Positions 28,144 through 38,500 of a stretch of DNA of 42,801 nt are shown one piece after another. Both the position numbers and the translations under genes were made by a program. The notes under the pieces are model-generated. The model made no database searches, was not told where the DNA came from, and worked only from the letters and a program-made list of their open reading frames with translations. The stretch is from a virus. How positions within the stretch are numbered: the first letter of the stretch is position 1; every line of letters starts with the position of its first letter. The stretch is taken from IMG/VR virus record IMGVR_UViG_3300025468_000004, positions 1 to 42,801 of that record; one strand, 5' to 3'.

Positions 28144-28942
28144 AGAAGGAGATTTACCTCAAGGCAGTGAGCCTTGGTTGGCTTTACGAAGGAAGTTTGG
28201 TACAGCATCAGAAGCCGCTGCAGCTATGGGAGTAAACCCTTGGATACCTAAAACGCCGTTACAATTATGGGAGTTAAAGAATGGAGAGAGAGAGATAAAG
28301 AGTAACTTTGCTATGGAGAATGGCAATAGATACGAAGACGAAGCAAGGGAAGCTTATCAAGCAATGACGCACACGCTTTATGAGCCGTGCTGTGTTGTTG
28401 ACACGATAGATGGGTTACCTTTGATGGCTTCATTAGATGGGAAACAAATAGGAGGAGACTCCATACTAGAGATCAAGGTGCCTTTAAATGGCTCTTGCTC
28501 TCCGTTATGGGCTGAAATGGAAAATGATGAAGACTTACCGATCCAATACCAGATTCAGATGCAGCAGCAAATGCTTGTGTCTCAAGAATCTAAATGTGAA
28601 TTCTGGGTTTATGACTGGAAGAACAAACGTGGTTTACATAGAACAGTTAATTGTGACAAAGAGGTGCAACAGCAGATTAAAGACGCTTGGAGAGAATACT
28701 TTAAAGGAAAGCCGGACGCTGGTGATAAAGATGTTGTGGCCCGCAGTGATAAAGAGTGGAAAGAAGCTTCTACAAATTGGGACAAAGCTAATAAAGAACT
28801 TAAAGCAGCTCAAGGCATCCTAAAAGCTTGTAGAACGAGTTTAATCGATTTATGCAACGGCAAGTCTTATGAAGGAAATAAGGTCAGGTGCAGGAAGAAT
28901 AACGACACTGGGGCCTGGACTGTTAGGAATGTTAAATGTTAA
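28130..28942 (+). CDS. YqaJ-type viral recombination exonuclease
   Basis: A 270-residue lambda-exonuclease-like nuclease. Conserved elements: WLALRRKFGTASEAAAAMGVNPW at the N-terminus, E71 (YEDEA), D103 (ASLDG), E114-x-K116 (LEIKVP) and the QYQIQMQQQM helix. It degrades 5' ends to leave 3' tails for annealing or strand invasion; a dedicated annealing protein is not obvious, so SSB or a host protein may fill that role. The C-terminus overlaps the RusA-like gene by 7 nt. Confidence 0.9.
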   Translation: MKIYEEGDLPQGSEPWLALRRKFGTASEAAAAMGVNPWIPKTPLQLWELKNGEREIKSNFAMENGNRYEDEAREAYQAMTHTLYEPCCVVDTIDGLPLMASLDGKQIGGDSILEIKVPLNGSCSPLWAEMENDEDLPIQYQIQMQQQMLVSQESKCEFWVYDWKNKRGLHRTVNCDKEVQQQIKDAWREYFKGKPDAGDKDVVARSDKEWKEASTNWDKANKELKAAQGILKACRTSLIDLCNGKSYEGNKVRCRKNNDTGAWTVRNVKC

Positions 28943-29409
28943 TAACAGATAAAATACCTTATCCTAGATATACAAAGAAAGGCAAGACTAATCTCTTGTC
29001 TATGAATATATTTAGAAACCTACACCACTTTGCAGCGAATAAGGTTAAACAAGACTATCAAGAGGTTGTTGCTGCATTTGTGCAAAAATTGCCACGTTTT
29101 ACAACAATAAGTGTACAATACAAGTTGTTTTTCAAAGGTAATCGTAAAAAAGATATAAATAACTATGGCTTTCCAGTAGATAAGTTCTTAATGGATGCGT
29201 TAGTTAAAGCGGATATAATCGAAGATGACAACTACTTATACGTTACTAAAACTACTGTAGAAATAGGAGGATTTGGTAAGGAAGTAGATAGCTATGTTGA
29301 AGTAACCATTAGAGGAGAAATAGATGAAGACTGGATTACACACAAATGTTCAATGCAAGACGAAGCTGAAAGGAATAATGATTCTGTTGGGTCAAATACA
29401 GAGGCGTGA
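28936..29409 (+). CDS. rusA: RusA-like Holliday junction resolvase
   Basis: A 157-residue protein. The RusA signature is visible at residues about 70-98: KKDINNY, then DKFLMDALVKADIIEDD (D73, D87, D97, D98), followed by a strand-rich end. RusA enzymes cut four-way junctions to resolve replication and recombination intermediates before packaging. It overlaps the exonuclease gene by 7 nt, completing a recombination cassette with helicase and SSB. Confidence 0.82.
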   Translation: MLITDKIPYPRYTKKGKTNLLSMNIFRNLHHFAANKVKQDYQEVVAAFVQKLPRFTTISVQYKLFFKGNRKKDINNYGFPVDKFLMDALVKADIIEDDNYLYVTKTTVEIGGFGKEVDSYVEVTIRGEIDEDWITHKCSMQDEAERNNDSVGSNTEA

Positions 29410-29506
29410 AGAAGAGAAAGACTCTGCTTATATAGCTGAATCCGCCGCTGAGATGTGCAAAGAGCTTATTAGAGAGTTAGAAATTGAGGAAAATACGAAT
29501 AAGTGA
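29378..29506 (+). CDS. Small charged protein, unknown function
   Basis: A 42-residue helical protein (MILLGQIQRREEEKDSAYIA...) from ATG 29378 behind AAAGGA, overlapping the resolvase gene by 32 nt. An in-frame ATG at 29324, also behind AGGAG, would give 60 residues but with a much longer overlap. No family recognised. Confidence 0.5.
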   Translation: MILLGQIQRREEEKDSAYIAESAAEMCKELIRELEIEENTNK

Positions 29507-29531
29507 CGCTTTAATTAAAGTAGAGAAGGTT

Positions 29532-29663
29532 ATGGGCAACGCTATCTCTACTGAAACAACAAATCAATGTTTTAGTTGGTATACCACTTTAATGCTACTA
29601 CGAAAATTAGGATTTACAAAAGTGTCAGTCTCTACTGAATTATACAACAGGCTAAAACAATAA
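29532..29663 (+). CDS. Small protein, unknown function
   Basis: A 43-residue frame from ATG 29532 (MGNAISTETTNQCFSWYTTL...). The same frame is open upstream to TTG 29484, giving 59 residues and a better fit as a folded unit (RISDALIKVEKVMGNA). The ribosome site for either start is weak. No family recognised. Confidence 0.45.
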   Translation: MGNAISTETTNQCFSWYTTLMLLRKLGFTKVSVSTELYNRLKQ

Positions 29664-29674
29664 AAAAGGAAAAT

Positions 29675-30022
29675 ATGATACAAGTAACCCCAAATATTAT
29701 TATGATATCTGATAGACATAACATAATTGTAATTCAAAACCCCGTAAATAAAGGAAAGAAAGGATACTCAGGGGTAAGAGCTTACTTCCCGAACTTCAAT
29801 GGAGCTGCTCGCCATATCTTGCAATTAGAGGCCTCTAGGCTAATAGCTGAGGGTTTATATACTGAAGAGGACAAAGTGTCCACAACAGCGAATATGGAGA
29901 CCTTAGAGACTAGGTTAAACGATATAACAACGAAACTAAGTGATAAGTTAGAACATTTTTTAAATACACTAAATAAGGAGAGTAATGATCCACTGCAAAA
30001 CAACATTTACCTTGGTACATAA
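29675..30022 (+). CDS. Small protein with C-terminal coiled coil
   Basis: A 115-residue protein behind AAAGGAAA. The N-terminal half is beta-rich (IIMISDRHNIIVIQNPVNKGKKGYSGVRAYFPN); residues about 73-100 are a coiled-coil helix (METLETRLNDITTKLSDKLE). No family recognised. It overlaps the next gene by 38 nt. Confidence 0.65.
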   Translation: MIQVTPNIIMISDRHNIIVIQNPVNKGKKGYSGVRAYFPNFNGAARHILQLEASRLIAEGLYTEEDKVSTTANMETLETRLNDITTKLSDKLEHFLNTLNKESNDPLQNNIYLGT

Positions 30023-30173
30023 CGACGTGCCATTTATGAACCGTACAGAAGTATATGAGATGGTATTTGAATTAGAGGAAGGCCAGAGTATGTTCGAAGG
30101 CCTCAATGCTTATTTAAACCAAGCTAACAATGAGACAAAGAAGAAGTCTCCAATAATAACAGGAAAACACTAA
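29985..30173 (+). CDS. Small protein, unknown function
   Basis: A 62-residue protein behind AAGGAG, in a different frame from the gene it overlaps. Helical middle (RTEVYEMVFELEEGQSMFEGLNAYL) and a basic end. No family recognised. Confidence 0.55.
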   Translation: MIHCKTTFTLVHNDVPFMNRTEVYEMVFELEEGQSMFEGLNAYLNQANNETKKKSPIITGKH

Positions 30174-30174
30174 T

Positions 30175-30456
30175 ATGGAACACAGAGATTATAATGTAAT
30201 GAGCGAGCATGGTATTACTGACCAAGAGTATGCTGATAAATTTGGGCTACCTCAAGAATTAGTAGGCTCACCAGAAATGAACGATTGGATGATGCGTAAA
30301 GTTTATGAGGATAATATGAGAGACTGCTCAGACAAGTTGATTGAAGAAGGCTATTCAAGAGAGAAAGCAGAAAATGAATGTCACAAAACAGCTGTAAAAA
30401 ATAAGAACGAAGCGGCGAAGTTACTTAAGTCGGTCCAAAAAAGAAGAGGCTATTAA
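30175..30456 (+). CDS. Last rightward gene, small helical protein
   Basis: A 93-residue charged protein, predicted helical, with segments GITDQEYADKFGLPQELVGS and EEGYSREKAENECHKTAVK. It starts one nucleotide after the previous stop and ends six nucleotides before the convergent terminator. No family recognised. Confidence 0.68.
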   Translation: MEHRDYNVMSEHGITDQEYADKFGLPQELVGSPEMNDWMMRKVYEDNMRDCSDKLIEEGYSREKAENECHKTAVKNKNEAAKLLKSVQKRRGY

Positions 30457-30461
30457 AAAGT

Positions 30462-30505
30462 AAATACCCCCTACAGACTAATAATCTGTAGGGGGTATTT
30501 TTTTA
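30462..30505. terminator. Bidirectional intrinsic terminator between convergent operons
   Basis: A perfect 16-bp stem (30462-30477 with 30485-30500; core TACCCCCTACAGA/TCTGTAGGGGGTA) with a 7-nt loop. A T-run follows on the plus strand (30498-30504) and an A-run precedes it (30455-30460 region), so it works both ways. It overlaps the stop codon of the leftward polymerase gene. Confidence 0.95.
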
Positions 30506-33500
30506 TCTATTAGTTACTTTTAATCGTTCATCAATATCAGCTAAATAAGGGTTGGCTTGTGTATCTATAAATTGATCGAAGAAGTTTTGTTCAAAATTAA
30601 CTTTCTCCTGATCTCCTCGTAGCCTCCCTTCTTCAAAGCTAGACTCTTTTAAACTATACAAATGTTTCTTAGCAGCTTTAGCTTTGGCTATTTGGTTCTT
30701 AACAAACACCCGATCTGCATCGTCCGCTCCATCCCAAAAGAATTGCTTAATAAATCTATCTCCAAACTCAAAATGACGTAAAAGTCTTTTATGAGCGATA
30801 GTAGCGTCTTCGATATCCTTAAGCATCTTCCGAAAGCCTGAAATACGATGTTTATCAAACTGAGCACCGTCGCGACCTTCGATAAGAGATTCTAGATCAC
30901 TTTTAAATTGATCTAGATAAAAGAACTCATTGTGAAGCCTGAAGAACTCTTTATTAAGAGCGTCTGCATAAGGCTTAGCATCTTTAGGAGTCATAAAGAT
31001 TCCATCAAACACTTGAGCTGCAGAACCTACATTACCTTTACTACGCGCATTCATAATGCCTTGAAGCATATTGGTAGCATCAAGATGGTGAGTAATTAAT
31101 ACAGCTGCTTGAGTAGCTGCTTTTAATATTGCTCCTTCTACTTCTGCTCTTTCTTCTGTGGTACCTCTATGATAAGCTTCATAGAATTCAGGATCTATTT
31201 GATATTCTTTACCTGAAGGTCTACGTAAAACCCTAGCATCCGTCATCCATGATGAGTCAATAACATGTAAAGGAGCATCAAATAAGTCTTGCTTTCTTTT
31301 AAACTTAGCGACAGAAGCCTTAGCTATATCATAAGCAGCTTGAGCTTCCCCTATTTTGATAGGAGAAGCTTTAAAAGCTTTTGCATCAGTTAATGCTGTT
31401 AAGGCGTTACGCTCACGTCTTTCAGCTTCTCTAACATCTTTAGCCGAAAAAGTGATACTACGAGCTTTAGTGTATTGCATACCAAACACAATAACATTAC
31501 CATTCGGCATTTGCAAAGAAGGAGTGATCCCTTGTTCAACAGCTGCGGTAGCTAACTTAGAAAGAAGCTTTGTTATTTTAGTAATAGAATCAAACTTAGT
31601 AGCTACTGCTTTATTAACGTTTGTCCCGATCTGATCAATCAACCATTCCATTGGGGAAACATTAGATTTAAGCTGCAAAGCTCCAGTATCAACATAAGCA
31701 TCTAAAGCTTCAGTAACAGTTGAGCGTACACCTTCTTGGTCTAAAAGTTCTTCCATGCCTTCGCGAACAGACTTCTTAATTGTTACTTCTCCGGCTCCAT
31801 AAGCAAAAATCATAACAGGCTTCTTCATAAAGTCGCGACGCTTATCATTAAGATTAAGCTTTTTAAACAAATCAATAAGAATAGGGTCTCCATTCTGTTC
31901 AATCATTTGCTTTAAAGCTTCTCCTGATAAATGATAAATGTCTTCACCTTCTCTTCCTTTTTTATGCTCAAATAGTTCACTATTCAAAGCAATTAAAGGA
32001 TTAAGGTTAGTAGCTGCAGCTGCTTCAAAAGAACCCGCCTGCATAGCGTTATGAGCAGTTCCATTCGCTACACCATCAACTTCAGTAAAGAACCTAGACT
32101 TAACTTTTCCTTCAATTTTACTAGAAGAAGTGTCTCTCTGCCCTGTGTTATCTCTAGCTCCATATTTACGAAGTAATCTAGCCCCTTCTCGCATAGCAGA
32201 CAAAGATAAGAACTTCTCTTGGCCGTTGGCTATTTCAAGAATTTTATCAGCATTAGCTTTCCAATTTTGCTCTATAGTAATAGAATCAGAGTACACCAAA
32301 GATTCCCATAATAAACCATGGTCAGGTTCATCGAAAGCTTTAGCAGCTTCGTCGACACCCATCTTAGAATACTTGCCTCCAAACTTCTTCATAATGCCTG
32401 CCTTAAGTAGTTTAACCTCAACAGGAGAGTTATAAGTAGCGTTATCAGCTGAGCTTAAAGCTCCGCGGGAGAGTTTGCTTGATTGGAAGTTGCCTATATA
32501 TTGTTTCATATAAGCTCGTCCATTTAAGCCGAAGAACCAATCAGTATAAAACTTACTTCCAAATACAACTTGGTTTCCTTTAGCGTCAATCTTCCAATTG
32601 CCGTTAGTATCTTTAGGGACAATCATTGACATCAAGCGTTGTACTCCCATGTCTTTTAGGTTATCCCCGTGGTATACTTCTTGGACATTAGGCCTGCTAA
32701 CTGAAGGGTCTGTTGAGTTAGGATCATAAAGATGTTTCTTAGTTTCCCAGAACTCTTTTTGTTCTATTGAAGAAAGGGGTGATCCTTTATTTTGTTTATT
32801 CAATAAAGCATTGTGTTTTGCTTGCTCTCCCTTTCTTTTAGGAATAATAGATCCATTATCATCTAAAGCATCAATAAATTTGTTACGCCCATTTTGGAAG
32901 GTTCCTTTATATTCGTTACCTTGCTCATCAGTGTAACCCTTAATGTTCAGCAATCCATTAAATCCTTCAGAAGGAAGGAGCTCATCAATGTTCATTAAAA
33001 GATCATAATCCCATCTAAACGCCATATTGCTTAATTCAAATAAAGCATCTCGCTGCCATTGAGGATCATGTCCTAACTTGTCATAAACATGCTGGAATAC
33101 ATCCTCTGGAGCGGAGCCTTTTAATCTCTCAACATTTTTATAACGTTGCTTAGAATCCCAATCCTTCTTGTTAATTGGAGAAGAACGATAATGGTCTTTA
33201 TCATCTTTGATATTAAGTAAAGCATTAGCAAGAGGAGCTAACTCATATCCAAAGACTCTACCTGTAGGGGTTAAAGACCCATTAGAAAAGCTCCCTTCTC
33301 CTGTAGAATCAACATGCAAAGCACCAGAAACAACGTTTAAAGCAATTGCACCCAAAGCTGCAGCTATATCGTCTTTAGTTTTAGGAATACCTAAAAGCTT
33401 CTGAACTTTTTCGCCAATAATTATATTACGTCTAGCTTTGTTTACTTTTGCTTGTTCTGAGTCTCTATACAATTGTGCTTGAGCTAATCCGTGTTGCTCA

Positions 33501-35509
33501 TCTAAAGATACTTCAGAGCTGTAAGATTCAACTCCTTCTGAAAAAACTGCTAACAACATTGCATCTGCAACAGATCTTTCCATATCGACCGTGGTCTGAG
33601 AAGCATTGTATTGCTGGGCTAGTGCAAACAAAGTGCCTGCAATATTAACATCAACATCTGAAGAGGCTACAACACTAGCTATAATCTCTTTAACTCCTTC
33701 AGCATCTGCAACATTAGCCATCATTGCCATTAAGTAAGAATCTACTTTTGTTGAAGAAGCATCAAAGTTAAATAAGGTTGACGCTTTGTTTGAAGTAGAA
33801 ATTAAAGGTTTCTTAGCAATACCTAAAGAACCATTTGCTTGCTTGTCGGCATACAAAAGGTCTTTAACGGTTAACATTGGGTTAGCATTTGGGTATAAAC
33901 TTATTAAATCTTTAGCTACGGTTTGCAATAATTGCTCACGGCTAGGATCTAAAGTGGCTTTCGTATTCTTACTGTTAACATGGCTTTCATAGAGCTTGTG
34001 TAAAATACCAAGCAAAGCCCGAGCGTCATAGTCTGCTCTATGGTTGTTTGCGGCATCAGCTGAAAGCCCTGTAATGTCTACTTCTACTTGCAAGTCTTTA
34101 ATAAGAGAAGATTGCTTTACTGTTTTTCTATTAGAAGAGTACTTATAAAAGGATTCTCTAGCTAATACAACAGAATCTAATTCTGTATTAATAGAGGCTA
34201 AATCATAAGCAACACCTTCTTTATTAAAATTATGTTGTAGCATTCTTGTATCAAAGTCAACATTATGAGCTACATAAGAAGTAGCTCCAGATATGAAAGT
34301 ATTAAAAGCTTTAAAACCTTCTGTTGGGGAAACCCCTTCTCTATGTAACAAGTGTTTATCGATATGATGGACATCTTCGCCTTTAACAGTTCCGTCGCTA
34401 TTGAAAGCCTCTTTTGTTTTAATGAAAACAGAGAAGTATTCTGGCTCGCTACCTTTAGTATACTTAACTGCTCCAATCTGTACAATTGAAGCTTTATCAT
34501 CTAGCCCTGTGGTTTCAGTATCTAAAATGATTACTGTTCCATTTTCCCATTCATTAGCGAAATCGTCTAAATCACTAGCAACATATTCAACAGAGCCTTC
34601 TAAAATTTCAGGAATTAAACGTATTTCAGTAGGTGTAAGTTTGCCTAAATTGTCGCTTAACCTTTTAAGATTAGTGATCGGCTCAGACCCTTTAAACATC
34701 TCTGGGACTTTACCATGCAGAGCTTCTTGAGCCTTAGAATACTCTAATATTTTAGACAAAGCTTTATTGTCAGTAGCCCAATTAATAAAACCTTGCTTAA
34801 GATTAGGATTAGTTCCTACATCAACAATAGCTTTTTGAAAACGCTCAGCGTCGGTAGGGTCTATTCTTAATCCTTTTTCAACATAAATTTCAACTGGATT
34901 TCTACCTTGCTCCACAGCTTTAACAACTTCTTTATTCTCTTCTTCGGCAGAAGGGGTTGTATCTAGTTGAGTATTTTCTTGCTCATACTGTGCTTTATCT
35001 TCTTTAAGAGAGTTTATAAATTCCTCTAAACGAGAAGTTTGTGCATACATTTCATTGATTGGAGCCCCTATATCTTGGAGCCTTTTTATTTCTTCTTGTA
35101 TAGGAGATGTATATCTTTCATACTTCTGATCAATTGCATCTAAAGCAGAAGCATTAGAATCAACTGCTCTAAGATGAGAAGCTGACGCTGTTATACGTTG
35201 CTCTCCTTCATGAGGATAAATGATAGCGTTATCGTATTCATCCTTTCCTCCATATCTTCCAATAGTCTCTTCCCTAGAAACAGGATTTGTGTATACTACT
35301 TCTTGAGAATCATAAAAAGGCTCAGGTTCTACAGTAAGAGGACTTCCCCCAAAAGCTTGGGTAGGAGGCTGGGTAGAGGTATCCAAAGTATCATGAATAA
35401 CAAAATTAGGGTCTGCTGCTTGTACTCTCTGTAACAGCTCATCTAACTTTCTTGTAGGAACAAGAGAAGAAGCTTTATTAGAACCCCCGGGTTGTGAAGT
35501 AAATATCAT
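30503..35509 (-). CDS. Virion RNA polymerase fused to a DEDDh 3'-5' exonuclease
   Basis: A 1668-residue protein in the internal-virion block. Residues about 320-510 are a DnaQ-like exonuclease with all DEDDh residues: D330/E332 (ILDTETTGL), D418 (HNVDFDTRML) and H490/D495 (HRADYD). Residues about 950-1560 carry single-subunit RNAP motifs: GLNGR with R998, motif A DGVANGTAH with D1145, motif B R1225/K1229/Y1237 (KKPVMIFAYG), and motif C FDGIF with D1502 (Phe replaces the usual His). Spacing resembles N4 virion RNAP (as I recall R424, D559, Y678, D951). In N4 this enzyme is ejected with the DNA and transcribes early genes. It is much shorter than N4's roughly 3500 residues. The long N-terminus (1-320) is low-complexity and helical and may be the ejection or virion-anchoring part. 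Confidence 0.85.
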   Translation of the reverse strand: MIFTSQPGGSNKASSLVPTRKLDELLQRVQAADPNFVIHDTLDTSTQPPTQAFGGSPLTVEPEPFYDSQEVVYTNPVSREETIGRYGGKDEYDNAIIYPHEGEQRITASASHLRAVDSNASALDAIDQKYERYTSPIQEEIKRLQDIGAPINEMYAQTSRLEEFINSLKEDKAQYEQENTQLDTTPSAEEENKEVVKAVEQGRNPVEIYVEKGLRIDPTDAERFQKAIVDVGTNPNLKQGFINWATDNKALSKILEYSKAQEALHGKVPEMFKGSEPITNLKRLSDNLGKLTPTEIRLIPEILEGSVEYVASDLDDFANEWENGTVIILDTETTGLDDKASIVQIGAVKYTKGSEPEYFSVFIKTKEAFNSDGTVKGEDVHHIDKHLLHREGVSPTEGFKAFNTFISGATSYVAHNVDFDTRMLQHNFNKEGVAYDLASINTELDSVVLARESFYKYSSNRKTVKQSSLIKDLQVEVDITGLSADAANNHRADYDARALLGILHKLYESHVNSKNTKATLDPSREQLLQTVAKDLISLYPNANPMLTVKDLLYADKQANGSLGIAKKPLISTSNKASTLFNFDASSTKVDSYLMAMMANVADAEGVKEIIASVVASSDVDVNIAGTLFALAQQYNASQTTVDMERSVADAMLLAVFSEGVESYSSEVSLDEQHGLAQAQLYRDSEQAKVNKARRNIIIGEKVQKLLGIPKTKDDIAAALGAIALNVVSGALHVDSTGEGSFSNGSLTPTGRVFGYELAPLANALLNIKDDKDHYRSSPINKKDWDSKQRYKNVERLKGSAPEDVFQHVYDKLGHDPQWQRDALFELSNMAFRWDYDLLMNIDELLPSEGFNGLLNIKGYTDEQGNEYKGTFQNGRNKFIDALDDNGSIIPKRKGEQAKHNALLNKQNKGSPLSSIEQKEFWETKKHLYDPNSTDPSVSRPNVQEVYHGDNLKDMGVQRLMSMIVPKDTNGNWKIDAKGNQVVFGSKFYTDWFFGLNGRAYMKQYIGNFQSSKLSRGALSSADNATYNSPVEVKLLKAGIMKKFGGKYSKMGVDEAAKAFDEPDHGLLWESLVYSDSITIEQNWKANADKILEIANGQEKFLSLSAMREGARLLRKYGARDNTGQRDTSSSKIEGKVKSRFFTEVDGVANGTAHNAMQAGSFEAAAATNLNPLIALNSELFEHKKGREGEDIYHLSGEALKQMIEQNGDPILIDLFKKLNLNDKRRDFMKKPVMIFAYGAGEVTIKKSVREGMEELLDQEGVRSTVTEALDAYVDTGALQLKSNVSPMEWLIDQIGTNVNKAVATKFDSITKITKLLSKLATAAVEQGITPSLQMPNGNVIVFGMQYTKARSITFSAKDVREAERRERNALTALTDAKAFKASPIKIGEAQAAYDIAKASVAKFKRKQDLFDAPLHVIDSSWMTDARVLRRPSGKEYQIDPEFYEAYHRGTTEERAEVEGAILKAATQAAVLITHHLDATNMLQGIMNARSKGNVGSAAQVFDGIFMTPKDAKPYADALNKEFFRLHNEFFYLDQFKSDLESLIEGRDGAQFDKHRISGFRKMLKDIEDATIAHKRLLRHFEFGDRFIKQFFWDGADDADRVFVKNQIAKAKAAKKHLYSLKESSFEEGRLRGDQEKVNFEQNFFDQFIDTQANPYLADIDERLKVTNR

Positions 35510-35521
35510 TTTTTTCTCCGT

Positions 35522-38500
35522 TTAATAAGGTGGTTTACCTGTGTATTCACGTGTACCACCAAAGAGGGGTACCATTCTTTTCCATCTATATGCTGCTTTA
35601 TCATCTTCTCCTTCTATTGTAGCAGAGAGAGCTTCATACAGGTCTGTAGCTGTCGAAGCGGTAGGACCTGCAATTGCTTTTCCTCTAGATTTTACATCTT
35701 GTTTAAACTTACTAAACGTATAATCACCTTTATCGGAAGATGAAGAATAAACCGGGGCTAACAACTCAAGAGGCCTATGTAGTGAACCTAGTAACCCTGA
35801 CTGTATACCAGCACGATAGTTCTTCTTACCTTGTGAAAGATAAGGATTTTCTTCTCCGAACTTCCATAGGTCTTTTAACTCTTGACCTAAATAAGCAACA
35901 AGCAACATATACATCATCATTTGGAATGTCGCATATTGTACATCTGGATTAGCTCCTTTAACGTCTTTCCAAATCTTAGGCAAGGCTTGTGATTGAAAAG
36001 CCATAATATAACTAGTATATTGTGTCAATAACCTATACCTTGGATTTAAAGCCCATAAAGGTTTAGTTGTAGTGTCAGGCCTAACTGTTCCCATCTCGAC
36101 GTATGATTGTCGAGCTAAAGATAGCTGGTTTTGCAACTCAGGATAATTATTTTTAATATGAATAAACAAAGCTTCATCTATTTCGCTTCTAGCTTTTTCA
36201 TCTAAAGCTCCTTTATCTCTATAAGCTTTATAGATCAAAGCTATGTTAGGATCTGCAGCTATAGCTTTCCAGTCTTTAGCTAATTGTACAGGGTCAACCC
36301 TTAAGTCCCGCAACCGATCATAAGCATCATTCACAAAAGAGGTATTAGAGCCTTTCTCATTCCAATATAAAGAAACAATTTCAATATCTTGAATGATAGC
36401 ATCATTAGCTAAAGCCCAGCGTGTAATACGTGAAAAGTCAGTCACATGCTTTAGCAAGGTTACGCTAAAGAAAGCTTTCATTATTCCCGCTTTAATCTTA
36501 CTTGCAGGCTCAACATCTAACTTAGCCATTACACCTCCTTCATGTGAAGCTTGACCTGATTCATAAAAAGCGCCAACATTACGTTGGTGTTCTTGTAGAG
36601 TCATACCAGAGCCCTTAATGAAGTATTTAGAGGTCTCTTTTATGTTGTTTTTAAATAAAGGAACTATACCATCTCTAACTGCTTTACGGATTAAGTCAGA
36701 AGTATTACCTGTCCCTGCTGTCCTAAAGAAAGCAGTCACAAATTCAACTAAGCTTGGTAAAGCAGCAGACTCAAGTTGATTAAGTCCATTGATCATAGTG
36801 ATATTTTCTTGCGCATTAGCAATAGCATCACTTTCAATAGGTTTGTAATTGCCATCCATAGCATCTAGCAGCCCAACAATATGGTGTAACACGCGCGGAT
36901 CATATACCCCTTCGGCTGTAGCCTGCCTCTTATAAGCATGTAAAAGCTTAGATAAAGTTATATCATTTTGCCCTTTATACTCAATATCAGTTGCATATTT
37001 TGTAATACGACTAATCTTCTGAGCTGACTGAGCTTCAAAATCAGTGTGAAGAAACTCATTCATTTCAGGATCTTTAACAAGTAATGCGACATCTTTTACA
37101 GCTTCTTTATCAACACGTCTCATCTCAAAAGGTGTAAATTTATTGTCCCCAAGCCCTAACCTTTTGCGAGTAGGGTCAAAGTTATTAACCACTGCAAAAG
37201 AAGCTTCATAAGCTTGCTCAGCCTTTAATTTAGAACCTAGTATTGAGGTTGCTATAGAAATAAACCTAGCTTTGTTTTTGGCTACAGCATCAATATTAAG
37301 CTCAGTAGCTTCCCAGAACCAATCTTTGCTCATATCAAAGGTTACCTCTTGGCTCTTTGTATTAAATTCCCCTCTTTTTAGTTTAGAATTTATCTTAGCT
37401 TCAAATTTCGAGATAAATATATTAATAGATGCTGACACTTTCTTTGCTTCAGTAATGTTTATATCTGGGAACATTACTTGTAATTTTGAATCTGATGTTC
37501 CTTTATTATAGGCATTATGAAAGGTTTCCATATCTTTCATTACTGAAGAGAAGTTACCTTTTGATAAGACTATTGAGTGACGAGTTTTAAAAACGGACAT
37601 AATATTGTTATAAATACCTCTTGATTGAGTAGTATACTCATTAGAGACTCTCAATCTCTCTAAAGCTAAATGTGCTCCGGAAGCATAACTAATCCCGGTA
37701 TTTACAAGCCCTAAAATAGCTTTTTCGATACTTTGTAATGCTGAACTGTGTCCTTTGAAGTTGTTCATCAAACGATGCTGGACAAAATCTGCTGCAGAAT
37801 CAATTGTTCTACGAGGCAACTCTTTAAAGAAAGTTGCCCAACCTTTGTTTTTACGAAGATCATTATCTTTAGTAGCTTCAAGCTCTTTATTTAACGATTC
37901 ACGTAAAGGCCCATGACTCACTTTACCACTTTCTTGTTGAATCAGAGAGGTAACAGTGTGCATACGAGTGCCTTTACCTTCTTTAGCTCTAGCAAGATCT
38001 ATTTCATACTGTTGAATAAGAGGATCAAAGTCTGCTTTATCCGCTTTAGGTGCTTTGTCTTGTTGCTTCTTTACAGCTTCAAGACTGGTTTCTATTTGTT
38101 GAACTTCCTCATTATAAACTTCAACACCTTCTGAAGCACTACGCTCTACGCCAGTTGTTTGTCTTACAACATTCTTAAAGTCTCTATAACCTCCAGCGGC
38201 ACCTGAAACAGTTCCAAATCCACCTCCTAATGTAGCTCCTCCAATACCTGCATTAATTACAATATCTTCAAATTGTGTAGGGTCCCATTCTTTATTAGAA
38301 CCAAATACTGAAGTAGCGTATCCAAGACCTTCTTGAGCAACTTCAGTTATACCCTCAGATAAAGCTCCTTTACCTGTATTTAATAAGGTATTTTGAGCTA
38401 ACTTACCTAAACCTTCCTTACCTAAAGCAACAGCAGATAAAGTAGCTAAACTATCATAAGTAGCAAAAGCATTTTTTTGTAAAATTGATTCAATATAATT

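Noticed and set aside
30503-35509. DNA polymerase because of the exonuclease domain
   Set aside because: The downstream motifs (DGVANGTAH, RxxxKxxxMxxxYG, FDGIF) and their spacing are those of single-subunit RNA polymerases, not family A DNA polymerase.
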